A stretch of DNA of 64,000 nt from Xiphias gladius (GCF_016859285.1 NC_053415.1:21975001-22039000); one strand, 5' to 3'. Positions 26,245-38,310 are shown, counted from the first letter of the stretch. The notes: a model not told the origin generated them from the sequence alone. Numbers and translations are program-made.

Positions 26245-26420
26245 GTGAAATTCATGTTTTCATATGTGAAATCAGATATTTTACATGTGAAATGTCTGAA
26301 AAGCACATGTGCCGGTATATGACGTCATCACGCGTGAAATGCTGTTTGGTATCCGATGAAGTCACCGTGGCTATATGTGAATCTACCCCTCGTGAAATGG
26401 GGATCCGCATGTGATAAATT
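26245..26420. repeat. Degenerate array of palindromic CACATGTGAAAT-like units
   Basis: At least five units are visible: CATATGTGAAAT, ACATGTGAAAT, CACGCGTGAAAT, a TATATGTGAA unit and CTCGTGAAAT, closing with CATGTGATAAATTCACAT. Each unit centres on a CRYRTG-type palindrome and spacing is irregular. This looks like an interspersed element built from short inverted repeats. Confidence 0.55.
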
Positions 26421-26774
26421 CACATTTTTGGGAGCACAATAGAATAAAACATCATGAAAATACTTTCATCAAAATCTTGCGTCAGTAGATGCATTAAATC
26501 ATAATGCATTTCAGGGTTACATTATTTTGTATTATAGTATTGAATTTATTACTAATGTGTGAATCTCTAAGCAGCATTTCACTACTTAGTTAAGTTGCGG
26601 GCCAAGGTGGAGCTAATTTTACCTACTTGACACACTGCTTAGTAGTTTAATCCATTAAACAATTCAGCTTATCTAATTAGAAGATTTTATGTTTTGTCTG
26701 TAAAACCCTAATGCAAAGTCACTATTAACCATAGCTCTCAAATAAATGGGGTAAAAAGAATTATATTTGCCTCT

Positions 26775-26880
26775 GAAATGTAGTGGAGTAGAGGTGTAAA
26801 GTAGCAGACGATGGGAGTACTGAAGTACAATTACTTGAGTATATGTTCGTAGTTTTTTTCCACCACTGAACGTAGCACAA
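26775..26880 (+). repeat. End fragment of a dispersed teleost repeat (stop at CCACCACTG)
   Basis: 'TGCCTCTGAAATGTAGTGGA', 'GTAGAGGTGTAAAGTAGCAG', 'AAGTACAATTACTTGAGTAT' and 'TTTTTTCCACCACTGA' are the ordered terminal landmarks of a very common teleost repeat. Fragments of the same family occur at 59310-59480, 60880-61000 and 62025-62345. Confidence 0.7.
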
Positions 26881-27704
26881 TTTAACAATAAACTGAACCA
26901 AAACTAAATGGGCTTGACAGCAGCGTTATTGTTTAATTATGTTATGCACAGTCTGGAGTAGCTGTATATATTGTTTATTATCACACAAACATGACTCATC
27001 ATATCAAACTTCATTTTTATCAATCTCTGCTCACTGTGTCTGCATATCAAGGTGAGGCCAATCAACGCCGGGGTTGAGAAACTCATGGTCAGAATCATCA
27101 TTTGCTTGTGGAGGAGTCTGATTCACGACCGGTGTCCTTCACAGCACTCGTTTTTTTTTTTTTTTTTTAAGCTGCTGCATGTGTGTGTGTGTGTTGTGTT
27201 TGAAGAGCTCTCCCAGCCAACCAGCCCGGCCTGCCTCGTCAGACTGATACACTTGTGTGAGCATTTTATCAAGTGACCTTCCTGCTCTCCGGTCTGCTTC
27301 TTAAAAACTGTTTTTCCCCTTTCACTCCAGCCATCGCTTTCCCTCAGTAAAGACAGAATAAGCAGCTCTGCGTGACCCACACTGCACGGCGTCACTCAAA
27401 ACTGTTCGACTGGGATGGATCACTCTCACTTTGAACAATATTAACTGTGTCTCCAAGCGAATGTGGCCATAGTTTAAATGCGCGTACATGCAGTGTAAAA
27501 GGCCATAATGAACTGTTTCACCTCCAGTGGCAGCATATCTCCGATGTCTCTCTGAAGCAGTTTATTGTTGCCACAGCTGCCTGATTTTTGATTACTCCAC
27601 TGGTAATTAGTCGTTGTCCATAATTGGGATAGTGACTCTAGCCTGTCATTCACCCACAATGCCCTTTGTTAGCTGTGTTTTCTGGCAAAACGGGGAGGAT
27701 GGGT

Positions 27705-27705
<1 letters not shown>

Positions 27706-27736
<31 letters not shown>
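27706..27736. repeat. (CA)n microsatellite
   Basis: About 30 bp of CA. Confidence 0.93.
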
Positions 27737-27739
<3 letters not shown>

Positions 27740-28324
27740 CATCAGTCATGCGGCCTTCATGTGGCAGCGCATGCAGCTGTGACTGATGTTCTAACAGGAC
27801 ACCAGGGGATGAGTTACAGTGTCTCCTGCAGGCAGGACACAAGAACAAAGGAGGTTCTCGGGGGACAACAGGATTCAGTGAATGAGGTTCGACGATGTTT
27901 GGCTGCCTCAAACACACTCCCGTCATCATCATTATTTATCAGATTTCACTGTTTTTGCCTCAATTTTCAAAATATTAATCACCAAATGAGATGCCATCAG
28001 CAACCTTGACATCAGCGACATCTTTGTCAGTGCATCATTTGGGCCAGATTTTTGGAAATTTTCCTCAGTTTGTTTTTTTTATGAAACTGTAATCATTGCA
28101 CTCTTGAATCAAGGAGACATTCCTCTCATCAAGGCTGAGTTTCTTTTGGCTGAGGTCAGCAAAACAGCAAAGTAGAGGGTACATTTTTCTAGACTCTATT
28201 CTGCTTTTTACTCTTTTAAAAATGTCCATTTCTCTGCATTTAACAACAACTACAAAAAAAGAAATAAGAAAAATGAAGAAATTTGCACCCTCAGAAAATC
28301 AACAAAAACTGCCGGAACTGTTGC

Positions 28325-28530
28325 AAGATGGGGCTGGGCGATATGGATGAAATCATCCATCCAATATCTACAGTATACCTGCTTATCCTGCGGAAGGTCA
28401 TGGGACCTGAAGCCTATCCGACCTCCAAATGGGTGAGAGAGAGCTAGCGTACATCCTGAACAGATTGCCAGTCTATCATAGGGCTGACGCAGGTAACCAT
28501 TCACACTCAGATTCACCCACCATCATGCCA
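28325..28530 (+). repeat. Interspersed repeat: GGGCTGGGCGATATGG fragment joined to a 'GCTTATCCTGCGG' element
   Basis: The 5' part (GGGCTGGGCGATATGGATGA) is the start of one common teleost repeat. From 28350 the order 'CTGCTTATCCTGCGGAAGG', 'GAAGCCTATCCGACCTCC', 'TGAACAGATTGCCAGTCTAT' and 'AACCATTCACACTCAGATTC' matches a widespread LINE-derived 3' sequence. One element has inserted in or next to the other. Confidence 0.65.
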
Positions 28531-29964
28531 CCCTGGTTGAAAACAATATCAAAAATAGTAACGATGCTGAGCGTTAAAGTTCATACTTAATTTTGGGCAG
28601 TTTGACAAAAAAAAATCTGAACTCAAGGTCCATTAGTTTTTTTTCCTGATGGAGATAACTCAGCATAATCCGTCCACTAAGGAAGACCATGAGATGCAGT
28701 TGAAGGCTCCAGGAAAAGCTAGGAGTAGACCTTGAGTTAAGAATGTTTTGTCAAATAAATAAGAATATATCTCTCCGGTATTGCTAACCAATATGGCAAA
28801 ATGGCAAATGTATGCAAAATCATGTGAAATAATCAAACTGATGTTCAGTACAATGACCTATGCCCCAACGTTAAAAACAAAAAATAATTTTGTTACTTGC
28901 ATGAAATCGCTAATTTGGACATATGATCATCAGAATAGGCTACTATACTTCAACTCTGATTTATCAGCCTGAAGAGACTCAGCTCAAAATGCAAGATACA
29001 AATCAGACAGACGTTGTTTGTCCTAGAGAGCATTTTCTGATTTTGACCCAACAACACAGCACTGTGACAGATTATTACTGTTATCTGTGTTTTATGATTA
29101 GTTTGTTGGACAGTGCCTAGCAAGGATATACACTAAAATCCTGACGTGTTACATTATTGATATCAGCAGTACAGACATTCAAAGACATCCACTGAACAGT
29201 AATCATATTTAAATCTACACTGTATTCATAAAAAGCAGTGTCATTTTCTAGTCATTTGTATACTGTGCAAAAGCAGTTTATAACATTTAGCCTTAATCCT
29301 TTAAAGACCACAGTAATGACTATTGCTTAGAATCTAAGTAATTGGAAGTCAATAGACTAAAAAAAAAAACAGCTGAACTGCCAATAAGTTAATGGACGGT
29401 AATTATATCCTGTCCAGCCAAGCTGGTCATGCTCCAAAACCAAACCAGTGCATAACGATACCTGTCACAAGTGTACACGTTAGCACTGGAGGGCCCCGCA
29501 GCCCTTAGTATACGAGCCATGCATTTCTACCGATTAGCCTGACAGATCAACCTGTCTCATTAAATCTAGTCATATTGACTCCTGTTTAGCTGTGCGTGTG
29601 TGCGTGTGTGTGTGGGTGTAGCTAGCAGGAAGCCGTAAGAGTCTGCAGGTCCGCTGCTTGACCTTTTATCACATCACCTCGCTGATTAAATCCACGTAGA
29701 GCTCAGTTAGGAGGCGACAGAGCAACACTCTGTGGAGGAGATTCTAAGGTGTGGGGTCTCTCGCTGAGTTAAACATTATTCTGTCTGTCACGTTCACTAA
29801 CGAAGTGAAAGGAAAAGGCCCTGAGGGCGAGCTGGGAAATACTTCTGCAAACATCAGACATGCATTATGTCTTTCTACTAGATAGTAAATCAGGGCTGTA
29901 GCTTGGATTTTAGAAATGCATTGCCAGGAATATAATTCTACATTACTCAGGTTAAGGAATACTT

Positions 29965-30045
29965 TACTTATTTAATAATCTAATTTAATTTGTTTAATTT
30001 AATTTAATTAAAAATTTAATTTAATTTAATTTAATTTAATTTTGT
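29965..30045. repeat. (TTTAA)n pentanucleotide tract
   Basis: Repeated TTTAA/ATTTA units with an inverted segment (TTAATTAAAAATTTAA) in the middle. Confidence 0.9.
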
Positions 30046-30129
30046 TATTTAATAGTCAAATTTAATCCAAGAAATATAAAAATAGGCTTACTGTGTGTAA
30101 ATTGTATGTATTGGTAAAATGTAAACTCC

Positions 30130-30498
30130 TCCTCAGCAGCCGGTTGCACCAACTGCTCTTAATCCCTGGTTTACACTTCTGTGTTGAATCGACGCCATAG
30201 GTGCGGCATTGCCGCGTATCCTACGCTGTAGCCCGGGCCGCAGCCTGACGACAACCTCCCTAGAATCTTTCCGGCGACGCAGACAGCGACAACGGTGATT
30301 GGTCCGCTTGGTAGCTTGTCTCGTCCATGTCTCTCGGCGGCCTTCCAACTCAGTCAGTTCAATGGTCGTACACACCATCTCCTCTGACGTCTTCTCTCTT
30401 TCTCCGTGTTGCAGTAATGTCAGTAAAAGTAACAGTTGTCCGACATTTATCAGCTCCAACTCCAACATGATCCGCTCGGTTTCAGTCGCCGTCGTTTG

Positions 30499-30549
<51 letters not shown>

Positions 30550-30650
30550 GACGTAGAAACCCCACCGCCAACTAGCATTTTGGCGGCGTAGGCTACTTGT
30601 GTAGGCTACGCCATGTGCTCTGTGTTTGATCCTACGCAGTTTCAACTTAG
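30130..30650 (-). mobile_element. GC-rich island, possible degenerate DNA-transposon fragment
   Basis: A sharply bounded GC/CpG-rich block sits in AT-rich DNA. On the - strand it carries a 170-codon frame (30645-30133) interrupted only by a (GT)n-encoded Cys-Val run; the tail is Arg-rich. The DNA, with its 'CAGTTCAATGGTCGTACACA' segment and 'CTCCAACTCCAACATGATCC', resembles high-copy teleost sequences that I associate with PIF/Harbinger-type elements, though I cannot place terminal repeats or a target duplication. The (AC)n tract at 30500-30546 has expanded inside it. An unrelated CpG island is the alternative. Confidence 0.35.
30500..30546. repeat. (AC)n microsatellite
   Basis: About 47 bp of AC inside the GC-rich island. 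Confidence 0.97.
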
Positions 30651-31839
30651 CCTAGGGATAACGTACATGAGTGTTTACCAAGTGGAGATTAATGCATCAT
30701 AAAATTAAAACTTGTCGCACCACACAAACTAGTTTTTAAATAGAGATTGGTTGTTGCTAATCATTTACACCTCATAACTCTTAAACTGAACCAACTGACA
30801 AAGCTAATGCTAGTTTGCTAATACACACACCGTTTAGAGTGAAGCGTAGAGTTAAGGGTTGGTTAAATTCCTGCACACGTGATGGAGAAGAAGACGGAAA
30901 AGACATTCACAATTAGTGTTAGAAGAATTTGGTTCATCCTAATGAGCCAATCATTTCTGTTTAAAACCGCACAACTCAAACATTACACAAGCGAAGCACT
31001 AACACGTTTCAGGTTGCACTGATGCGTGTCCCGTGCCTTTGTGAGAGCACCCATGACAATTCAAATGCTTCTCCAGTCATGTGACTAGTCAGTCATCTGA
31101 GGGGAAAAACACTCCAACTAAGTCAGTTTTCATCAACTATTTATGTGTAGCAAGCCTGAGGTCCCTTATGCAGTATTTTCCATTCCTAGAAAAACAAAAA
31201 TAACAACAAAAAAAAACTGCTGCTACTTCAAATAATACAGTTTTACTGTATTAATTAACATTATCTGATAACAAGCTGGAGGGCAGCCCAGCTTTCCCCT
31301 CCAGTCATGGCTTGGATGCACCTGCTTGCTGAGGCCCAGTCATCCCCACAGTGTTGCAGTGTAAAGGACTCCCGGGAGTACCTGAAAGACTCCAGGGACT
31401 GCAGGAGTAACTGCATTGCTTTACTGTTTCATTTATTAAATGGCATCGCACAGAGGGAACAGAAAGTAAAGACGACAGTCATCTTTCCAGTGCTACACGG
31501 TTTTCCACTCTCTCATCCTGGGCGCAAAATCATACGGAGCAACAGAAATGCCCTCAGCGGGGTTTCACCTAAACAAATTCACCTACACCTGTTTGTGATT
31601 GCTGGACATTAAAAAAACCTACCCACGCCACAGCTATAGTCCTGCGTATGAAAGTCTTGGACTGTACACCGAGGACAGTGTTCAGGCTGTCGAGACAATT
31701 CCCAAAGGTGAGGAGAGGTCAGCCTGGCAGCTGTTTCCCTCATTTGATTCAGGTAATGACGTTAAGTTCTTTAGTGCAGGAGTCAGACCATCATTTGTGG
31801 TGCAAGCTGAGCTTTGCACGGCAGAAACCAAACAATTGA

Positions 31840-32110
31840 GAGTAGATCTAATTTGCATTAGTCAATTATTTGATTAGTTGATCAAATAAATTGAATCAAG
31901 GGAGATTTGGACCATTTAAGTCCTTTATAAAGACTAAAATACCAAATATTTACTAGTCAAAGTTTCTCACACAAGCCAATTTGCTTTCCCCCATGTCATA
32001 TTACTGCACATGTTAATTGTTTTAGGTTGACAGAATAATCCCGCCACAAGTTAGATAAATGGATTAATTAATTCTATAAAGATTGTATAAATAAATTATT
32101 CTAGCAATGA
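31840..32110 (-). repeat. Diverged dispersed teleost repeat
   Basis: 'GTCAATTATTTGATTAGTTG' then 'CCATTTAAGTCCTTTATAAA', 'CAAATATTTACTAGTCAAAG' and 'TTTCTCACACAAG' follow the reversed order of the GATTAATC family, with poor conservation. Confidence 0.4.
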
Positions 32111-32511
32111 TATTTGCAGCTCTAATTAAGACCACACAAATTCCCTGTTTGTTTTCAGTTACTCAAAATATCAGGAGCAAAAACATAAAATAAAACTATG
32201 ACGGGTTGCTCGTATGATAACGTACAAATATATTGTAGAAAACTATGTGGAAGTGGGAAAGGAAAGTAGCCTAATACAGATACATGTAGCCTATGAATAA
32301 AGACTATGTGCTATAGAAATTTGGGGGGAAACCAGCTGAGGACCACAAACACACACAGATCCCCACAGGAATACTTCAGGTGAATTGCAACATTGGCTGG
32401 TGAAGCAAAAACAGGCCACTGGCTTTATCAATCAGGCATTAGTCAGTAATCTGCCTTCTGACTTTAGAAAAAAAAAATACATGTATATACATATAAATAC
32501 ACACACACTCA

Positions 32512-32528
32512 CACATATACATATACAC

Positions 32529-32586
<58 letters not shown>

Positions 32587-32672
32587 GTATATATATGTAT
32601 ATATATACGTATATATATGTATATATATACACATATACATATATATATATACACATATACATATATATATAT

Positions 32673-32728
<56 letters not shown>

Positions 32729-32752
32729 GTGTGTGTGTGTATATGTATATAA
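32512..32752. repeat. Long (AT)n compound tract with TACGTA/CACATATACAT variants
   Basis: About 240 bp of alternating AT with a higher-order pattern: AT runs punctuated by TATACGTATA, then by repeated ACACATATACAT units, ending in a GTGTGTGT run. It is largely self-complementary, so the frames reading as Tyr-Ile repeats on both strands are artefacts. Confidence 0.95.
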
Positions 32753-32789
32753 TTTGTGTCATTCGTTGTCGTGTAGGCTACTCACTCAG

Positions 32790-33190
32790 GGTTACTTTCA
32801 GGACGCTTTCACCTCCATCACATCAGACAGAAGAAGTCCCGTTCCAGATTCAGACGGCAGGTTGAACCCCGGCAGCTCCGCAGATTGAGGGACCTGAACT
32901 GAGTGACAGACCGGGATCCGCGCAGTCTGGACGGTATCGGCACTTCCATTAGAGCCACGCGCTGGTCGGTCGTTGGTCTACTGTCCGTCCTGCCCTCGTG
33001 CTGTTTTGAGGGATTTTACCGGAGGATCCCGGATACACGACCTCTTTCCTTTGCGGGTTTCTCCTTGGGAACTGTGCTGCTTTCACGTCCTGCTCGTTAA
33101 ATCAACAATCGCAGTTTTAACTCTGGATCAACGGAATACGTCTACTTTCTTCACCTCATAGCCTGATAATAAAGCTGCAGTGGTGTGATT
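32790..33190 (-). promoter_or_regulatory. GC-rich island, candidate 5' noncoding exon on the - strand
   Basis: After the AT tract the sequence becomes GC-rich with many CpGs (32860-33100). Read on the - strand it ends with a consensus donor, CCCTGA|GTGAGTAGCC, with the junction near 32791. The only ATG-led frame is about 46 codons and stops before the donor, as an upstream frame in a leader would. On the + strand an acceptor-like CTCACTCAG precedes the same block, so direction is not certain. The donor's strength favours the - strand. Confidence 0.35.
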
Positions 33191-33646
33191 TAAACGCTAG
33201 CAATTAAACAAAGAAAAAAAGAAAGATAGAAAGCTTTGTTTTTGTCATTTAGGGGTTATTAGTCTATTTTTTGATTGGCAAAGCAGTTAGTCAACAAAAC
33301 AAGAAATGAACCTTGCCCAAAAAACAAGAGATGAAACGGCTTATAAATGTTGTCAGGGAGCTCCTGTGACAAAATCTAACATAATTAAACATGTTGGGAT
33401 TATGTGTGCCCCTCAAGCTGCCAATCTGCGTTTTTTTTGCTGTTTTATAAATTTAAAATCAATCTTTTTTACCAACCCGTAACCCAAGACCATAAAGGAT
33501 TGTGTTTACATGCATTGGCACCGTGGCCTACTATCACATTATTGCTCATAAAGGTGAAATGTTTAGGCCCCGAAACAAATGAAAGGGCACCTCCCATGTT
33601 GTATGTGTCTCAATTTGAACAATGTGCACTGGTGGTTAGGTGCTGG

Positions 33647-33681
<35 letters not shown>

Positions 33682-36234
33682 CTGACAGATAAAATTGGGT
33701 GGGGGAGTGACTTGTAGGGATCCAAACCATTTTTTGCCCTCTAGTGGGTCGCTCACGGGACGTTTATATTGTGACTTTAATATTTCCGACAGCAAGTGAA
33801 GCCAGCACCAGACATGGGACCAACGCTCTCACGCTGTTCCTGATTGGTCCAGATGAAAAAAGCCGGCTGTGGCTACTCTCAGCCCATATGTCCCCCCACC
33901 CCGGTTCTCTGCTGGTGCTGTTCGCCATCCATCCTTCAGTATGAGTCAAATCTGACCCTGATGTTTTCTGTGCTCTGACAGCTGCCTGCTTCTTGCCCTC
34001 ATACACTAACTCGTAACCTCTGTACAATTTGAATAGATATAGACCTTTTTTTTTAGTGACAACAAGGGGGAAACCACATAAGTCAAGAAACAAAAGAGGT
34101 AGGGAAGAAACAAAATACAACGGAGAGCCAAAAATAGATGATAAGATAAAAGCTGAGACTGAAAGTAGAACCATAATGTTTAACTCTAGTTTACATCGAA
34201 TATAGAGTGTACTGATAATGATAGTTACGAGAAAACTTTACATGCTATAATGCAGTTCAATTCAGCACTCCCTTAACAAATCCTACCTTTGTGAAACGGA
34301 TCTTTTTTTTTAAAGGAGGTGCTTCTACTTTATTCATCTCAGGGCTGATATTTGTGATGCTTTACTGTACTGCATTACTGTAAGGTGAAAATAAAAACAA
34401 AATATTAAGCACGTCACTGGGCTGCAGTCTAAGGCGGCATCACCGCAAAGCCCTCGACCTCAAAATTTTACACCGCAGAGGTAGAGCTGTAGACTTGAGA
34501 CCTGCACTGAAGTCAGGTTTAAGTCAGGGCCATGACGACTTCACGTACTCGAGGCTTGAAAGTAAAAAACACTCAAGTCTCAAGCTCTAACATGGTAAGT
34601 TCCTGAACAGTAAGAATAAAGTAAACTGTCAGAGACCTGAAAGACTTTCAGCCAACTTGCACCACGAAGACTGACGATTTGACTGGACCTTGTCTTTGTC
34701 CATTTTAGACTTGACTTGAGACGAGTATTCAAAGACTTGATTCTCGTCTTAGAGTTGCCCCAGAGCACTTAAAAACAGCTGAATATGTTACATAGATCTT
34801 TCCTTACTCCAACATTTGCACAAAAATCGTCTTTCTACTAAATATGCAACCATTAAAGGGCCTAACATCTTTTCTTTCTCTTCTTTTATTTAACCAGACT
34901 CAAGTTTTATTGAGATTAGAAAGATCATTATCGAGAGAGATCTGGCCAAGAATGCAGCATTAAAACATTGTTACAACAATAAAAACAATACAAACAACAG
35001 AAAGAGGCTAAGACAACTTACACAACCAAAAAGAGCATGAATAATATTCAGTCAAGATGATTATAATGTGTTTTTTTTAAAGTGTGTCCAAATACAAAAA
35101 CAATAAATTAAAAGTAAAGGTTTTGACCAAGAGGGTTATTTTATCACGTTTCCTATTTCACCGTTTTTCAAGTCTGTTTTAAAACAATAGTCAGGTGCCC
35201 ATATGAACACGGAAACTGTTTCCTTCTTGCTGTAATCATTCCTCCTGCTCAAGAGGTTTCTTCCCAATGCGCTATCAATGAAAGCGATGGGGGATACAGA
35301 TAGAGGGGGATTCAGGCAAACATTTAAATTCCTTTTTGCACAGAAAAAGAACTTTGGACTTTGTCCCCAACCGTGCATTGGGAGGGGTCACTGACTAGTG
35401 TTTTAAAACTGACTTGAAAAATGTGAATCTGCCTACTTTAGGTAGGTAGATCATCTTAATCTACCTATCACATAAAGACTATATAGCATATGTTATGGTC
35501 TGAAATATCATAGATCACTCTGCAATCTCTAACATTATAGGCATATAAATTGACATTTTTCAACAAGGTTGAAAATTTCAAACTTGCAAGCAGCTTCGTT
35601 TTGCTTTGGTTGACTATGTACCCCCCCACACCCCACCCACAGACTGGGGCTGTCATCTCCGTCACCACGGCTTATAACCTGGGAGCTCTCTATTGTGGCT
35701 CGACCGCAGTATTGTGAATTTGCGGATAGTCGCTTGGAAACAGTAAACCTCACCTCCCACGATCCAAGGGCAACCCCCACGGTAACCGATATCACCGGAG
35801 GCCAGCCAGTGTTTACCTCCACCCATGGAAACAGACCCCTGCAGGTTCCTTCTCAGATGGGATGTAGACACAGTGAAACAGGATTCCTGTCCTTTGGCAG
35901 CCCACCTTGGTCTTTTTATCAAACATGGCGCTGGCGTTTCACTGGTGTCGAAATTGAATTCTAATGACACGCACACACAAAAAAAAATGGAAAATCAAGG
36001 AGCTGAAATCACAAAGAATGCCCAAAATAATCTCTTGATGTTTCACTAACCTCTGCTGTCCCCTTCTGAGACCATTCCTACACCTTTATACTCTGAATTT
36101 TCTTGCAGCTGATGACCTTTACTCTGATTCTTACCCTATAACCTAGAGGACAAAGGATACAGCGCTGGCTAATTTAGAACCCCACTGTCTAGTCAATACC
36201 ACTCTTTCCTCTCTATTGTTCTTGTCTATTTCAG
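33191..36234. other. Gene-free stretch upstream of eaf2
   Basis: It includes a T run at 33652-33677, a LINE-tail-like repeat at 34885-35060 and otherwise unique AT-rich DNA. Frames at 33744-33944 (+) and 33764-34174 (-) overlap each other and carry no domain. Confidence 0.45.
34885..35060 (+). repeat. Interspersed element tail (TTTATTTAACCAG type)
   Basis: 'TTTTATTTAACCAGACTCAA', 'TTATTGAGATTAGAAAGATC', 'GAGAGAGATCTGGCCAAGAA' and 'TGCAGCATTAAAACA' follow a common teleost repeat in the expected order. Confidence 0.6.
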
Positions 36235-36335
36235 GTCACTCCCAGCATCTCCCAGACCGCATTTCTCCAATACCGGACTACCGCACCTCCTGCCCACCTG
36301 CACACATGCACACGCCCACCGTCACCTCATGTGGT
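36235..36335 (+). CDS. Candidate internal coding exon, unrecognised (weak)
   Basis: A strong acceptor (tract TCTATTTCAG) opens a 101-nt segment that ends at a consensus donor (GGT|GTAAGT). In phase +2 it is open throughout, giving 33 residues rich in Pro, His, Ser and Thr that include HLPDRISPIPDYRTSC and end in TSCG. The block is less AT-rich than its flanks. I do not recognise a family, and no matching upstream or downstream exon was found, so it may be part of a long-range gene, an upstream exon of a neighbour, or chance. Confidence 0.2.
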
Positions 36336-37881
36336 GTAAGTGGACAGGAGGCAGGAGGACCATGTTGTGAAACCTGTGATTATACGCTTGCGTAATCTCG
36401 ACATTCCTCTTGTCTTAGATGTTGATCCTTTAATGTTTGAAGGCAGCAGAGCATATGGCCTCAGTAAAGTGCAGACAGGGCAGGAATTTAAGGCTTAGGA
36501 ATCATTAACAGTTTAAAGAAAGGAAGAGAGATTATTTTCACTGCCACAAGGCTCATGGAGCTCAGAGCCCCTGCAAGCCTGTGGAGCTTGGGACTGCAGT
36601 CAGTCGTGTTACTGCAGCGGTTCATTAGTCTCCCGTTGCCAGACCGTCAGGAACTCCGCAGTGTGTTTGGGCTGTTGCAGCTAATTAAGTAAAGAGGTGT
36701 ACAGCTCAGGCCAGTGATGCTGCTAACTTAGTGTATAAGGCGGTTTGTCGGTGCTGGGGCTTCTGGCTTGAGATTCTAACATTTGCTCTGGACACTGATA
36801 TTAATTTTGATTTCAGTCTATAAGTTTATATAAAAAGTAATATGTTCATTGATTGACAGGAGAAATAACGCTTACTTTGTTCTCAAACTTCTTCTGGCAT
36901 GCCCCCCTTCAGTGATGGAAAACTGCATATATCCCACACATCACTCTGAAGTAATTATGATAAATTCCATTTAGCATCCATACTTGTTCACATTTGATTG
37001 AGTCTGGCTAACATTATGTATCATTGTGCAACAATCCATGCTGTATTTCAATTGACGTTTATTCTTTCGGGTAAATATACAAAAAGTCGGGATCAGTTTA
37101 AATCAATAACATCAAGTGGTTTTATAGCACAACTCCTCCCATTGAACAGCACAGGTCGTAAAATACTGATTACAGCAGAGGCTGGATTACCATTCAGGCA
37201 AAGTGGGCAACACCAGACCCCCTGTGGCCCACAAAGCCAGGATTACTCCATATTATTTGGGTTGACAGAAGTTTATTCATTTTTAAAATTGTAAGAAAAT
37301 CCCCACTGAAGTACAATATGAGCTATGACAGGTTCTCCATCATCTATTTTATGTCCCTTTTTTTTCTGCTGTCAAGACCTTAATTGTTTTAGTTTATATT
37401 GAGCTCATCTGTTGTTAAGTTGCATTTTACCAAATTGCTTCCATATGTTCTTAGTATAAAGTTGTTAACACACTGAGAACTGCAGGTAAAGTAATATTAT
37501 TCTATCATAGAAGTTCTGTAAGGGTGCAACCAACAACTATTTATCAATACATTAGATAATTATTTCCATCATATTCAGATTGCCTTTTTTTGTTACCAAC
37601 AGTCAAAAATATAAACATATTTAATTTACTATAATAGAAAACTGGCTAAACTAGTAAATATTCCCACTTGAAAAGCTACTAAGAGTGAAATTTTGGCTTT
37701 TTTTTGTTTTTCGTTTTTTTTTTTTTTGGGGGGGGGGGTTTGCCTTTTTTGGCATCAATTAATTTTCTCTCACTCGACTCAGTGGTTAAACAGGTCATCA
37801 TTTCAGGTCTAGAGTACTGATTACTGGCTTGTGTCTGGGTGCCTGAGGAAGTTAATGGGGCTCTGATCTGGCCAAGAAACC

Positions 37882-37958
<77 letters not shown>

Positions 37959-38099
37959 TGTGTGTGTTTATATATATATATATATGATTTTTTTGAACAA
38001 AATTTTATTCCAAGAATAGGACATAGCGTGTCAGTCTCAAAACAAGTACACAACACAATTTGTCACAAAAAGACAAATTAAGAAAAAGTACCAAGAAAC
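36336..38099. other. Gene-free stretch upstream of eaf2
   Basis: AT-rich, with a diverged repeat at 37520-37670 (GGGTGCAACCAACAACTATT start), a T run followed by a G run at 37710-37739, and a compound (AC)n(AT)n(GT)n(AT)n microsatellite at 37886-37985. No exon is recognised. Confidence 0.5.
37886..37985. repeat. Compound (AC)n-(AT)n-(GT)n-(AT)n microsatellite
   Basis: AC to about 37920, AT to 37955, GT to about 37967, then AT. AC and GT arms flanking AT could fold back on each other. Confidence 0.96.
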
Positions 38100-38119
38100 C
38101 ACCTGACTTTTGCCCTGAA

Positions 38120-38310
38120 GCTGCCCTGTCATTACAAAACCTTGATTGACAGGCGCTGAACCAATCAGACAAGGGAGCAGTCCGCTTGACAAATCATAAG
38201 GAAGAGGAGGCGGGACTAAACGGTACCAATGAGGTGGTCAGGGCTCTGCCGTACATGGTTATCGGAGAAAACAGAACAGCAGAAAGTTTAAATCTAATGA
38301 AAGTCTCAGA
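38120..38310 (+). promoter_or_regulatory. eaf2: Putative eaf2 promoter and 5' UTR
   Basis: Two CCAAT boxes (38161-38165 and 38226-38230) and a GC box (GGCGGG, 38209-38214) lie within 150 bp of the start codon, with no TATA box at a suitable distance. This is a typical housekeeping TATA-less arrangement. The transcription start probably lies between 38230 and 38300. Confidence 0.6.

Larger units (their letters stand above)
26881..30130. other. Gene-free stretch
   Basis: No coding exon is recognised. It includes a T run at about 27151-27168, a CA tract at 27706-27736, the repeat at 28325-28530 and a pentanucleotide AT-rich tract at 29965-30045. The remainder is unique, AT-rich DNA. Confidence 0.45.

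Noticed and set aside
28250..28516. 88-codon - strand frame
   Set aside because: Antisense of a LINE-derived repeat fragment.
32385..32888. 167-codon + frame and overlapping - frames of Tyr-Ile repeats
   Set aside because: Products of the self-complementary AT tract, open on both strands.
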